From an uncultured Pelagibacteraceae bacterium (lineage in GTDB: Bacteria; Pseudomonadota; Alphaproteobacteria; Pelagibacterales; Pelagibacteraceae), in the NCBI GenBank assembly GCA_902570785.1, contig CACFZK010000001.1, positions 1 to 64,000 on the forward strand: a stretch of DNA of 64,000 nucleotides. Reading direction: 5' to 3'. The notes beneath the pieces are model-generated. The model worked only from the letters and a program-made list of their open reading frames with translations, ran no database searches and was not told where the DNA came from. Positions within the stretch are counted from its first letter, which is position 1. Each line of letters starts with the position of its first letter. Positions 11,466-21,490 of this stretch are shown here, piece after piece. Both the position numbers and the translations under genes were made by a program.

Positions 11466-12314
11466 TTAAGTTTTTAATGGTGGATATTCTAAAATTACTT
11501 TTGGTATCCACTTATTTAGGCTAATTATTCTATTATCGCTTGATGGATGAGTACTTAAAAATTGTGGAGGTTCTTTTCCTTTATGTGCCTTTTTCATTCT
11601 TTCCCACAAATTAACAGCTTCTTTTATATTATACCCTGACAAAGAAGAAAAAATTAAACCAAGATAATCTGCTTCACTTTCTTGTTTTCTTCCAAACGGG
11701 TTCATAATACCGAGCTGAAGAACATCCATACCTGTTGCTCTACCAACTGTATTACGTGTTTGAGATATTTTTCCTCCAGTAAGAATATCAGCTATTTGCG
11801 TAGTGACATTTACAGCCATGGCAGCACTCATTCTTTCAACTGAATGTTTTGCAACCGCATGCGCAATTTCGTGACCCATTACTGCCGCTAAACCATTAAT
11901 ATTTTTCGTAACATCTAAGATACCAGTATAAACGGCGATTTTTCCTCCCGGCATACACCATGCATTTTTAACTTTTTTATCATCAATCAAAATATACTCC
12001 CAGGCAAAATCTTTAGTAGGATCTGTTAAATTTTGATTTCGAAAAAAAACAGATACAGATTTTGATATTTTGTCTCCAATATCTATAATATTATTAAGAT
12101 CTTTACCTTTGTTTATTAATTTAACCTTTTTCGAATTCTTTAATTTTTCGTAGGCTTTAGCTGCTTGTGAATTAATCGCGCTTTCAGGATATATTTTTAG
12201 CTGTCTTCTATCAGTAATTGGCACTGTAGTGCACGATGATGTTAAAAAACCACAACAAGTACATCCAAAAATCTCAAGAAATTTACGTCTATTTATGTTA
12301 TAAAATTTCTTCAT
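11466..12314 (-). CDS. M48-family periplasmic metalloprotease
   Basis: VMGHEIAHAVAKHSVERM (HExxH), ESEADYLGL; N-terminal RRKFLEIFG plus lipobox-like LTSSC. Confidence 0.9.
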   Translation of the reverse strand: MKKFYNINRRKFLEIFGCTCCGFLTSSCTTVPITDRRQLKIYPESAINSQAAKAYEKLKNSKKVKLINKGKDLNNIIDIGDKISKSVSVFFRNQNLTDPTKDFAWEYILIDDKKVKNAWCMPGGKIAVYTGILDVTKNINGLAAVMGHEIAHAVAKHSVERMSAAMAVNVTTQIADILTGGKISQTRNTVGRATGMDVLQLGIMNPFGRKQESEADYLGLIFSSLSGYNIKEAVNLWERMKKAHKGKEPPQFLSTHPSSDNRIISLNKWIPKVILEYPPLKT

Positions 12315-12364
12315 TGCCGAATCTTAACAAAAAAAATTAGATTTGTATTTGAAAGAATATCGAT

Positions 12365-12976
12365 ATGGCAAAAAATAAACCAAAAAAATCCTTATTATCT
12401 TCGCTTCGTAATAATTTTATCGCTGGAATAGTTGTTCTTATACCTATTGGTATAACGCTTTACTTAACTATATTCATAATAAATATATCATCAAATTTAA
12501 TACCCAAAGAAATTAACCCTAACCATTATCTTCCATACAATATACCTGGTTTAGAAATATTAATTGCAGTTCTTTTAATTACAATTATTGGATGGATTTC
12601 ATTATCTTTTATTGGAAAAAGGCTTTTCAATTTTTTTGAAACTATATTAAATAAAATACCAATCATAAGAACTGTATACTCGGCCGTTGAGCAACTTATT
12701 GAAACTTTTACAAACAGTAAATCAGATAAAAAAACTGTGGTTTTGGTAGAATATCCTAGAAAGGGAGTTTACGCTGTAGGTTTTGCTACAAAAGAAAATA
12801 CTGGCGAAATTAGAAAAAAGGCAGGAAAGGAACTAATGAATGTATTCGTTCCAACAACACCAAACCCCACAAGTGGTTTTTTACTTATGTTTCCTAAAGA
12901 TGAAATTATTTATTTAGATCTATCTTTTGAGGAGGCATCTAAATTTATTGTTTCTGCGGGAAGTTTTAATCCTTAA
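12365..12976 (+). CDS. DUF502 family membrane protein
   Basis: FIAGIVVLIPIGITLYL, PIIRTVYSAVEQLIETF, FVPTTPNPTSGFLLMFP. Confidence 0.88.
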   Translation: MAKNKPKKSLLSSLRNNFIAGIVVLIPIGITLYLTIFIINISSNLIPKEINPNHYLPYNIPGLEILIAVLLITIIGWISLSFIGKRLFNFFETILNKIPIIRTVYSAVEQLIETFTNSKSDKKTVVLVEYPRKGVYAVGFATKENTGEIRKKAGKELMNVFVPTTPNPTSGFLLMFPKDEIIYLDLSFEEASKFIVSAGSFNP

Positions 12977-12983
12977 TTTTTTA

Positions 12984-15029
12984 CTATTTAATTTGATTAA
13001 TTATATCTGCTCGATCATATAACTTTATCAACTTTTCATATTTTTTTAGCGAACTAGAATTAAAAGTGTTCAATTTGTTTTCTGCTGATAAAAACAAATC
13101 TTTATGATGAACCGGATCAGCAAATTTGAAATTTTTAATACCACTTTGTTGAAAACCTAATAAATCACCATGTCCTCTAATTTTTAAATCTTCCTCTGCT
13201 ATAATAAAACCGCTATTAGTTTCTCTTAAAATTTTTAAACGTTTTTTCGCATTTTGAGTTAAATTTTTTTTATAAATTAAAATACAATAAGAAATTGATC
13301 TACCACGCCCAACCCTGCCTCTTAATTGATGCAGCTGTGACAAACCAAATTTATTAGCATCTTCTATTATAATTATATTCGCATCAGGAAAATTTATACC
13401 AACTTCAATTATAGTAGTACTTACTAAAATTTTAATTTTTTTATTTATAAATAAATTTAAGACTTTGTTTCTGTCTTCAATACTCATATTCCCATGTATA
13501 AGGCCAACATTGTTTGGAAATAATTTACATATATCGTTAAATTTCTTTTTTGCAGATGAAAAGTTAAGTTTTTTCGACTCTTCTATTAAAGGACATACCC
13601 AAAAAACTTGATAATTTAATTTAATTTGTTTTTCAATTAACGGAATTATTTCGTTTAATTTATTTTCAGGCTTTATTAATGTTACAATTTCTTTTCTGTG
13701 TTTAGGTTTTTCATTCAATATAGATATATCCATATCACCAAAAAAAGATAACATCATTGTTCTTGGTATTGGTGTTGCTGACATAGACAAAACATCACAG
13801 TTATCTCCACCTTTTTTTGCTAACTTTATTCTTTGCTTTACACCAAATTTATGTTGTTCATCAATAATTATGAAACCTAAATTTAAAAATTTTATTTTTT
13901 TTTGAAATAAAGAATGTGTTCCAAATAAAAAATTAATATTTCCATTACTCAAATTGTTTATAATTTTGTTTTTATCAGAACTCACAATTTTACTTGTGAG
14001 TAAATCAATATTTATCTTAGTTTTATTAAATAAATTGAGCGCTAATTCATAATGTTGTTTTGCAAGAATTTCAGTTGGCGCCATAAAAGCTACTTGAAAA
14101 CCGTCCTCAAGAACATTTGCAGCCGCAATTAAAGCTAATATTGTTTTCCCTGACCCAACATCACCCTGTAACAATCTGAACATTCGTGAGTCAGATTTTA
14201 AATCTTTGTCAATTTCAGCTAATATTTTATTTTGGCCTTTTGTAAGATTAAAACCAAAATTCTTTCTTACTATATCTGATAGTTTATTTTTAAAAATTTT
14301 TTTTCTTTTTTTCTTTATTTTAATGACTTTCCTAGCTGAATATAAAGTTAATAAATTTGATAATATTTCATCATAAGCAAGTCTTCTAAAATCATTAGAG
14401 AATATATCCAAATTATTTTCTGGATTGTGAAGATTATTTAAAGTTGTTTTTAGACTTTTGAAATTATTATTTTGTAAGAAACTATTGTCATGCCATTCAA
14501 AACTGTCATCTATTTTTTTAATAACATTTTCAATTAGTTTTCTGTAGTTTTTTTCTAAAAGGCCATCTGTTAAAGAATACTTTGGAAATATCTTAGCTAT
14601 TTCATCAACATGTTCTATTGGCTTAACGTATGTGGGGTTAGTAATCTGATAATTACTTTTGTAATAATTAATCTTACCACTAATAATAACAGACTTATTG
14701 AGTGGCAAAATTTTTCTTATGTATCCCTCATAACTATTAAAAAATACGATTTTTATTTTTTTATTATCATCCCCACATATAACTGTATTTGGTAAATTTC
14801 TCATTCTTGGAAAATTATATTTTAAAACATCTACCCGGACCGTTAGTACTTTCCCTATTTCTAATTTGTCTAAACTAGTAATTTTTGATCTATCTATAAA
14901 AGAATATGGAAGATCCCATAACAGATCTTTTACCTTTTCAATTTTCTTTTTTTGTAAATATTTTCTTGTTTTTGTTCCTACACCTTTTATGGTACTTATG
15001 TCTGATAGTAAAAAGTTAGAATTACTCAT
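12984..15029 (-). CDS. recG: ATP-dependent DNA helicase RecG (start re-set from 15077 to MSNSNFLL)
   Basis: LLQGDVGSGKTILALIA, GVKQRIKLAKKG, GRVGRGRSISYCIL. Confidence 0.95.
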   Translation of the reverse strand: MSNSNFLLSDISTIKGVGTKTRKYLQKKKIEKVKDLLWDLPYSFIDRSKITSLDKLEIGKVLTVRVDVLKYNFPRMRNLPNTVICGDDNKKIKIVFFNSYEGYIRKILPLNKSVIISGKINYYKSNYQITNPTYVKPIEHVDEIAKIFPKYSLTDGLLEKNYRKLIENVIKKIDDSFEWHDNSFLQNNNFKSLKTTLNNLHNPENNLDIFSNDFRRLAYDEILSNLLTLYSARKVIKIKKKRKKIFKNKLSDIVRKNFGFNLTKGQNKILAEIDKDLKSDSRMFRLLQGDVGSGKTILALIAAANVLEDGFQVAFMAPTEILAKQHYELALNLFNKTKINIDLLTSKIVSSDKNKIINNLSNGNINFLFGTHSLFQKKIKFLNLGFIIIDEQHKFGVKQRIKLAKKGGDNCDVLSMSATPIPRTMMLSFFGDMDISILNEKPKHRKEIVTLIKPENKLNEIIPLIEKQIKLNYQVFWVCPLIEESKKLNFSSAKKKFNDICKLFPNNVGLIHGNMSIEDRNKVLNLFINKKIKILVSTTIIEVGINFPDANIIIIEDANKFGLSQLHQLRGRVGRGRSISYCILIYKKNLTQNAKKRLKILRETNSGFIIAEEDLKIRGHGDLLGFQQSGIKNFKFADPVHHKDLFLSAENKLNTFNSSSLKKYEKLIKLYDRADIINQIK

Positions 15030-15045
15030 ATTTTGTATTAATATT

Positions 15046-15300
15046 ATGTCATTAAACAAAGAAGAGCTTAAAAACAAAATTATCTATAGAGCATCTTATA
15101 GAGGCACTAAAGAGATGGATATTTTAATGATAGGTTTTGTAAAGTCAATTATTGATAAATTAGATGTGGATCATTTAGAAGCATTAAACAAATTTATAAA
15201 TATGGATGATGAAGTTTTAATTTCAATAAAAAAAGAATCACAAATCAATCTTAAGAACAAGTTTATTGCTAAAATAGTAGATGAATTCCAAAAATTTTAA
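15046..15300 (+). CDS. sdhE: FAD assembly factor SdhE / DUF339 family
   Basis: In-frame start inside ORF 14866..15300; KIIYRASYRGTKEMDILMIGF (RG-x-x-E motif). Confidence 0.85.
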   Translation: MSLNKEELKNKIIYRASYRGTKEMDILMIGFVKSIIDKLDVDHLEALNKFINMDDEVLISIKKESQINLKNKFIAKIVDEFQKF

Positions 15301-15390
15301 TGGCGGAGAGGGTGGGATTCGAACCCACGAATGAGTTGCCCCATTGCTAGTTTTCAAGACTAGTGCTTTCAACCGCTCAGCCACCTCTCC
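15301..15390 (-). tRNA. tRNA-Ser (anticodon TGA), long variable arm, CCA encoded
   Basis: Reverse complement GGAGAGGTGGCTGAGCGGTTGAAAGCACTAGTCTTGAAAACTAG...CCTCTCCGCCA. Confidence 0.95.
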
Positions 15391-15448
15391 ATTGATTGCT
15401 TCTTAATAAGCTTTATACATTAAAGATACAAGAATTTCAGCAATCAAT
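15391..15448. repeat. Perfect 10-bp inverted repeat (ATTGATTGCT / AGCAATCAAT) abutting the 5' end of tRNA-Ser
   Basis: Arms 15391-15400 and 15439-15448 read directly. Confidence 0.6.
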
Positions 15449-15490
15449 AATTTTATAGAATGTAAAAAAATATTAGAATATAAGCTTAAA

Positions 15491-16486
15491 ATGAAAAGGA
15501 TATCATTTTTTTTAATTTTATTATTTAATATTTTATACTCAAACGCATATACTGACGACAGATTCAAAACATGGTTGGATGAGTTTAAATTAACCGCTGT
15601 TAAAAATGGTATATCTCAAGAAACTGTAAATTTAGTTATGAATGATGCTAAATTTCTATCTAAAGTAATCGAGTATGATAGATACCAACCAGAATTTTAT
15701 GAAGACACGTTCACTTACATTAAAAAAAGAGCAAATAAAGACAAAGTCACCAAAGGCATGTCTTTATATAATAAAGAACACTTAATTATAAAAGAAATAG
15801 AGAAAAAATTTTCTATAGAAAAAGAATTGCTATTAGCTTTAATGGGCATTGAAACTAATTATGGTAAATATCTTGGAAAAATGGATATAGTTTCATCACT
15901 TGCAACACTTAGTTACGATAAAAGAAGAAGTGTTTTTTTTACAAACGAGCTTTTAACTTTATTGAAGTTGGTAGACCAGAAAATTATCGATAAAGATATT
16001 CTGTATGGTTCATGGGCTGGAGCATTTGGTAATTTTCAGTTCATGCCAACTACAATTAAAAATTATGCAATAGATTATAATGGAAATAATGATATAGAAT
16101 TAAAAAAAATTGATGACTCTTTCGCCTCTGCCGCAAATTATATGAACAAAATTGGTTGGAAAAAAAACAAACCTTGTTTTTATAAAGTTGAACTTAAACA
16201 AAATATACCAACAAAGTATCTTAATAGTTCAGCAAAAAAATTGAAAAATAAAAGAAAAATTAAGTATTTTAAAAAATATATAAATCAACCTGAACAATAT
16301 GATTTTGACGAAAATCTAATTTCGGCAATAATAACTCCTGATAAAGATATTATTCCAGGCTCAAAAGTTTTGTCACCAGCTTATTTAGTTTTTAATAATT
16401 ATGAAAAGGTTTTAAAATGGAATAGATCATTAAGATTTGCTTTGGCTGTTTGTACATTAAAGGATAAATTCAAAAATGAGATATAA
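15491..16486 (+). CDS. mltB: Lytic murein transglycosylase (MltB family)
   Basis: LLALMGIETNYGKYLG, GSWAGAFGNFQFMPTT. Confidence 0.92.
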   Translation: MKRISFFLILLFNILYSNAYTDDRFKTWLDEFKLTAVKNGISQETVNLVMNDAKFLSKVIEYDRYQPEFYEDTFTYIKKRANKDKVTKGMSLYNKEHLIIKEIEKKFSIEKELLLALMGIETNYGKYLGKMDIVSSLATLSYDKRRSVFFTNELLTLLKLVDQKIIDKDILYGSWAGAFGNFQFMPTTIKNYAIDYNGNNDIELKKIDDSFASAANYMNKIGWKKNKPCFYKVELKQNIPTKYLNSSAKKLKNKRKIKYFKKYINQPEQYDFDENLISAIITPDKDIIPGSKVLSPAYLVFNNYEKVLKWNRSLRFALAVCTLKDKFKNEI

Positions 16487-17213
16487 TATTTTACTATTAA
16501 TTTTTATTTTTGTTGCATCTTGTTCAAATATACCATTATCAAAATCTAGTTCAGATTATGTTCCATATAAAAACTCAGGTTTTGCCCTAATATATAATCC
16601 TGATTTACATAAAAATGAAAAATTTTATAAAAAAATCAATAATAAAAATATGGAAATAGGTCATAATACTTTAAAAAAAAATTCAATCTTAAAAATCACA
16701 AATCCTGATAACATGAGATCTATTGAACTCAAAATAACAAAAAAGATTAATTATTCACCTTTTTATAAAATTATTTTGTCACAAAGGGTTGCTGATGAAT
16801 TACAACTAAATAAAGAAATGCCATTTGTTGATGTTACAGAAAGAAAAAAAAATAAATCCTTTGTAGCAAAGGTTGCTACCACACATACTGAGGAACAAAA
16901 GGTTGAAAATAAAGCACCCATAACCAAAGTTAAAATTGACAATATTTCAATTAATAAAAAAACAGACATTAAAAAAAGTAAAAAGTTTTCAATAATTGTT
17001 GGTGTTTTTTATTCTGAAATATCCACCAATGAACTAAAAGAAATCTTAGAAAGAGGGTATGTAAATAATGGTAGTCTAATAGTTAAAAAGCTTGGAAAAA
17101 ATAAATTTATGCTTTCATCTAAAGCATATACATCAATTAATACTTTAAAAAAACTTTACTTTGGGTTAAACAAGTATGGATTTGATGATCTTGAAATTGA
17201 ACAGCATGATTAA
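16476..17213 (+). CDS. rlpA: RlpA-like septal lipoprotein with SPOR-like C-terminus
   Basis: Lipobox VASC; SILKITNPDNMRSIELKI and IILSQRVADEL double-psi-barrel motifs; preceded by mltB and followed by dacC. Confidence 0.72.
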   Translation: MRYNILLLIFIFVASCSNIPLSKSSSDYVPYKNSGFALIYNPDLHKNEKFYKKINNKNMEIGHNTLKKNSILKITNPDNMRSIELKITKKINYSPFYKIILSQRVADELQLNKEMPFVDVTERKKNKSFVAKVATTHTEEQKVENKAPITKVKIDNISINKKTDIKKSKKFSIIVGVFYSEISTNELKEILERGYVNNGSLIVKKLGKNKFMLSSKAYTSINTLKKLYFGLNKYGFDDLEIEQHD

Positions 17214-18360
17214 GAAAATATTTATTTTTCTATTATTAACCCCATTGCTATTTACTACCCCATCAATATCAATGCCAAATATTGAGGCAAAAACATCAAT
17301 TTTGATGGATTATAATTCTGGAAAAATTTTATATGAAAAAGAAGCTGATATGAGCATATATCCTGCCTCAATGACAAAGATTATGACCTCTATAATTGTA
17401 TTTGATTTGTTAAAACAGGGGAGACTAAATTTAGATGATGAATTTATAATTTCTGAAAACGCATGGAGAATGTCAAGAAGTGGTTATTCCTCTATGTTTA
17501 TAATGTTAAATGACAAAGTGTCAGTAGAAGATTTGTTGCGTGGGGTAATCGTTGTTTCGGGTAATGATGCGTGTGTAGCATTGGCCGAAGGAATTGCTGG
17601 TACTGAAGAAAATTTTGCGGAAATGATGAATGAAAAAGCTTTAGAGATTGGTTTAACAAATACAAACTTTACTAATTCCTCAGGTCTTAATGATCCAGAT
17701 AATTATTCAACTGTTAGAGATATAGCAATTATGTCAAAATATTTAATAAAAAATTTTCCTAAATATTACGAATATTTTGCCGAAAAAGAATTTACTTGGG
17801 ACAGAACTGGTGGCGACCCTATAAAGCAAGGAAATAGAAATCCTCTGTTATATAAAAATATTGGTTCAGACGGTATTAAAACTGGCTATCTCGCTGTAGA
17901 AAAATATTCTCTAGCAAGTAGTGTAATTGGTGAAAAAAGAAGACTTATTGCTGTTGGAAGTGGTTTTCAAACTAAACAGTCAAGATCTTCCGAGTCTATG
18001 AAATTAATTTCATGGGGCTTAAGAAATACAAATACCTACGAAATATCTGATAAAGAGAAGCCTAATTTTGAATTTAAAACTTGGCTTGGAAAAAAGGATA
18101 AAGTTAAAGGAAAAACTAAAGAAGATGTGTTTTTAACACTCAACAAAAAAGACATTAGAAATTTTAAAGTTTTTATTAAATATGATGGTCCCCTTAAAGC
18201 GCCAATTAGGGAAAATGATAAAATCGGAGAAATAATTATCAAAACCGATAAAGAAGATGATATTACAATCCCAGTCTATGCATCAGAAGAAGTTAAAAAA
18301 GTTAACTTTTTTAAAAGCTTGTTTATGTCTTTCAACTATATGATTTGGGGAGATGTTTAA
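17206..18360 (+). CDS. dacC: D-alanyl-D-alanine carboxypeptidase (start re-set from 17176)
   Basis: YPASMTKIMT (SxxK), SGNDA, KTGY motifs, signal peptide. Confidence 0.94.
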   Translation: MIKKIFIFLLLTPLLFTTPSISMPNIEAKTSILMDYNSGKILYEKEADMSIYPASMTKIMTSIIVFDLLKQGRLNLDDEFIISENAWRMSRSGYSSMFIMLNDKVSVEDLLRGVIVVSGNDACVALAEGIAGTEENFAEMMNEKALEIGLTNTNFTNSSGLNDPDNYSTVRDIAIMSKYLIKNFPKYYEYFAEKEFTWDRTGGDPIKQGNRNPLLYKNIGSDGIKTGYLAVEKYSLASSVIGEKRRLIAVGSGFQTKQSRSSESMKLISWGLRNTNTYEISDKEKPNFEFKTWLGKKDKVKGKTKEDVFLTLNKKDIRNFKVFIKYDGPLKAPIRENDKIGEIIIKTDKEDDITIPVYASEEVKKVNFFKSLFMSFNYMIWGDV

Positions 18361-19009
18361 AAAGAAACCTTTTTTTATTGTTTTTGAAGGAATAGAAGGT
18401 TCAGGAAAATCTTATCTAAGCAAAAAATTATATAATAATTTAAAAAATAAAGGTTTCAAAATAATTAAAACTAGAGAACCGGGTGGAACACCAGGGGCAG
18501 AAAGAATAAGAAAACTAATTTTAAAAGATTATTTTGGAAAAAATAATATAAATTTGTTTGACAAATATACAGATACATTACTTTATTTAGCAGCAAGGAA
18601 TGAACATATTAAGAAAAAAATCGAGCCAGCTCTTGAAAAAAAAAAAATTGTAATTTGTGATAGATTCACTGACTCTACAACCGCCTATCAGGTAACAGGC
18701 AAGATAGTTAAACCCAGCTTTATAGAAAATATACATCGTGAAATATTAGGGAAAAATAAACCCAATTTAGTATTTGTTCTGAAAGTTAGTATTAATAAAG
18801 CACTTAAAAGGCTTAGAAAAAGAAAGGTTAAAAATAGATACGACAAATTTTCGAAATCTTTTTATATTAAGGCTCAACAGTCTTTTTTAAAAATAGCAAA
18901 AAAAAATAAAAAAAAATATTTTATTTTTGATAATTCAAAAGACTCAGCTATTATTGAAAAAAAAATCTTAAAAGTAGTACTAAAAAAACTAAACTCAAAT
19001 GGCATCTAG
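18353..19009 (+). CDS. tmk: Thymidylate kinase
   Basis: FEGIEGSGKSYLSKKL, TREPGGTPGAERIRKLI, CDRFTDSTTAYQ. Confidence 0.96.
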   Translation: MFKKKPFFIVFEGIEGSGKSYLSKKLYNNLKNKGFKIIKTREPGGTPGAERIRKLILKDYFGKNNINLFDKYTDTLLYLAARNEHIKKKIEPALEKKKIVICDRFTDSTTAYQVTGKIVKPSFIENIHREILGKNKPNLVFVLKVSINKALKRLRKRKVKNRYDKFSKSFYIKAQQSFLKIAKKNKKKYFIFDNSKDSAIIEKKILKVVLKKLNSNGI

Positions 19010-19943
19010 CAAAAGTTTTAATAATATTGATACATCATTAGATCTTTACGGGCATGAAGCCATTTTAATAAATTTTATTAAGCTGTTTGAAAATGGAAAT
19101 TTTCCAAAAGTAAGCTTAATCTCAGGTGAAAAAGGAATAGGTAAATTTACCTTAGTTTATCATTTTATTATATATATTTTTTCAAAAATGTACAAAGAAC
19201 CCTATAATTTAGATAAAAAATCAATCGGTAATAATAATTTGATTTTAAACAAAATTAATTCAAAAACCTTTCAAAACTTTATTTATTTTGCAAATGAAAT
19301 TAAAAATAAAGTATCTATAGAAAGAGTAAGAGAAGTCAAAAAAGAACTTTACAACTCTACATTAGACAACAATCCAAGATTCATTATTTTCGATGACGTT
19401 GAGTTTTTGAATACCAATGTTGTTAATTCTCTCCTAAAAATGATTGAGGAACCAGGAAGAAATAATTATTTTATTTTGATTAATAACAAGAGAAATAATT
19501 TAATGGAAACACTTAAATCTCGTTCAATTGAAACAAAAATATTTCTTAATCCTGACCAAAAAAATTTAATATTAAAAAAAATATTAAACAATCATGATAT
19601 TGATGATAATTTCATTTTTAATTATTCTTATCTTACATCACCTGGATTATTAATTAAATATTATTATATATTAACTGAAATGAATACTGAACTTAATACA
19701 TCTTTTTACGAATTAACTTCTAAACTCTTGGAAAAATATAAAAAAGATAAACAGGAAATTTATATTGATTGTATAAAATTCTTTTTAGAAATTAAATTTA
19801 ACGATAATAATTTTTTTCAAAATCAAAATATCATTTCTTTAATTAAATTTAAAAATGAAATTTTTAAAATATTGTATGAGTATAAAAGATTTAATCTTAC
19901 TAATAATTCTGTTTTAAATATTGTAAAAAATTCTATAATTTAA
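18999..19943 (+). CDS. holB: DNA polymerase III delta' subunit
   Basis: GHEAILINFIKLFENG, LISGEKGIGKFTL, NSLLKMIEEPGRNNYFILI. Confidence 0.88.
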   Translation: MASSKSFNNIDTSLDLYGHEAILINFIKLFENGNFPKVSLISGEKGIGKFTLVYHFIIYIFSKMYKEPYNLDKKSIGNNNLILNKINSKTFQNFIYFANEIKNKVSIERVREVKKELYNSTLDNNPRFIIFDDVEFLNTNVVNSLLKMIEEPGRNNYFILINNKRNNLMETLKSRSIETKIFLNPDQKNLILKKILNNHDIDDNFIFNYSYLTSPGLLIKYYYILTEMNTELNTSFYELTSKLLEKYKKDKQEIYIDCIKFFLEIKFNDNNFFQNQNIISLIKFKNEIFKILYEYKRFNLTNNSVLNIVKNSII

Positions 19944-19945
19944 CT

Positions 19946-21490
19946 ATGTCAAATAAAAGCTTTTATATTACAACGCCGATTTACTATCCCTCAGGAAAAC
20001 CCCATATGGGACATGCTTATTCAAGTATAATTGCAGATATTTTTGCTAGATTTAAAAGAAATGACAACTTTAATGTATTTTTTTTAACAGGAACTGACGA
20101 ACACGGTCTTAAGATTCAAAGAGAGGCTGAAAAAAATTCAAAAGATCCAAAGCTATTCTGTGATGAATTATCTTCAAAATTTAAAGAACTGACTAATATT
20201 CTTCATCTTTCTAATGATGACTTTATTAGGACAACCGAAGAAAGACATTTTAAGTCTGTTATAGATATTTGGACAAAGCTGGAAGAATCTAAAGACATTT
20301 ATTTATCTAAGTATAAAGGTTGGTATTCTGTATCTGATGAGGCATATTATGATGAAGATGAAATCGAAAATAAGAATAATATTAAGTATTCAAAAATCTC
20401 AGGATCAAAAGTTGAATGGGTAGAAGAAGAATCTTACTTTTTCAAATTATCATCATGGCAAGATAAACTTCTTAAATTTTACAATGATAACCCTAAGTTT
20501 ATTTTGCCCTTATCAAGAAGAAATGAAGTAGTTAATTTTGTTAAAAAGGGTCTTAAAGATTTATCAGTAAGTCGAACTTCTTTTAATTGGGGAATACCTG
20601 TTCCAACTAATTCTAAACATTTAATATATGTTTGGCTTGATGCACTAACTAATTATTTAAGTGCCTTGAATTACCCAAACACAAAAGATGAAAAATATAA
20701 AAGATTCTGGCCAGCTAATATTCATATTATTGGTAAAGATATTCTAAGGTTTCATGCAATTTATTGGCCTGCTTTCTTGATGGCGGCTAATATTCCTTTA
20801 CCACATAGGATATACGGGCATGGATGGATACTATCGGATGATAAAAAAATGTCTAAATCTCTAGGAAACATTTTAGATCCAATTGAGATAATAAATAATT
20901 TTGGGGTAGATCAATTAAGATATTATTTATCTAAAGAAGTATCGTTAGGAAATGATGGCAATATTTCTTTTAAAAACTTGACCAATTGTATTAATAATGA
21001 TTTGGCAAATAATTATGGAAATCTTTGTCAAAGAGTATTTGCTTTTATCAATAAAAACTGTGACTCAAAGATTCCTTCTTTAAATAAAATAGAAAAAGAA
21101 GACAAGAAATTAAATGAAGAAATCGTTAAATCAATATCTGATTTAAGAAATTTAATTGATAACCAAGAATTAAATCAATATCTCAAAAAAGTTATAAATA
21201 TTTCTTTCAACGCAAACAAATATTTTAATGATCAGAAACCATGGTCGTTAAAAGATAAAGATCCTGACAGAATGAATACAATATTATATACAATTCTGAA
21301 TCAAATTAGATCTATAAGTGTTTTATTAAATCCAATAATTCCGATTGCTACTGAAAAAGTTTTAAAAACTTTATCGATCGAAAAAGCAAATATAAATTTA
21401 GAGTCTTTAAAAAACACAGAAGAATTAAAACCAGGAATAAAATTGAAAAAGACCGACATTTTATTTAAGAAAATCGAAAATGATAATTGA
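19946..21490 (+). CDS. metG: Methionyl-tRNA synthetase
   Basis: TPIYYPSGKPHMGHAYSS, FFLTGTDEHGLKIQ, KMSKSLGN. Confidence 0.97.
   Translation: MSNKSFYITTPIYYPSGKPHMGHAYSSIIADIFARFKRNDNFNVFFLTGTDEHGLKIQREAEKNSKDPKLFCDELSSKFKELTNILHLSNDDFIRTTEERHFKSVIDIWTKLEESKDIYLSKYKGWYSVSDEAYYDEDEIENKNNIKYSKISGSKVEWVEEESYFFKLSSWQDKLLKFYNDNPKFILPLSRRNEVVNFVKKGLKDLSVSRTSFNWGIPVPTNSKHLIYVWLDALTNYLSALNYPNTKDEKYKRFWPANIHIIGKDILRFHAIYWPAFLMAANIPLPHRIYGHGWILSDDKKMSKSLGNILDPIEIINNFGVDQLRYYLSKEVSLGNDGNISFKNLTNCINNDLANNYGNLCQRVFAFINKNCDSKIPSLNKIEKEDKKLNEEIVKSISDLRNLIDNQELNQYLKKVINISFNANKYFNDQKPWSLKDKDPDRMNTILYTILNQIRSISVLLNPIIPIATEKVLKTLSIEKANINLESLKNTEELKPGIKLKKTDILFKKIENDN

Noticed and set aside
18636-18650. Long A-run in tmk and other homopolymer tracts as programmed frameshift sites
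   Set aside because: Reading frames on both sides are intact and encode full-length recognisable proteins; A/T runs are ubiquitous here.
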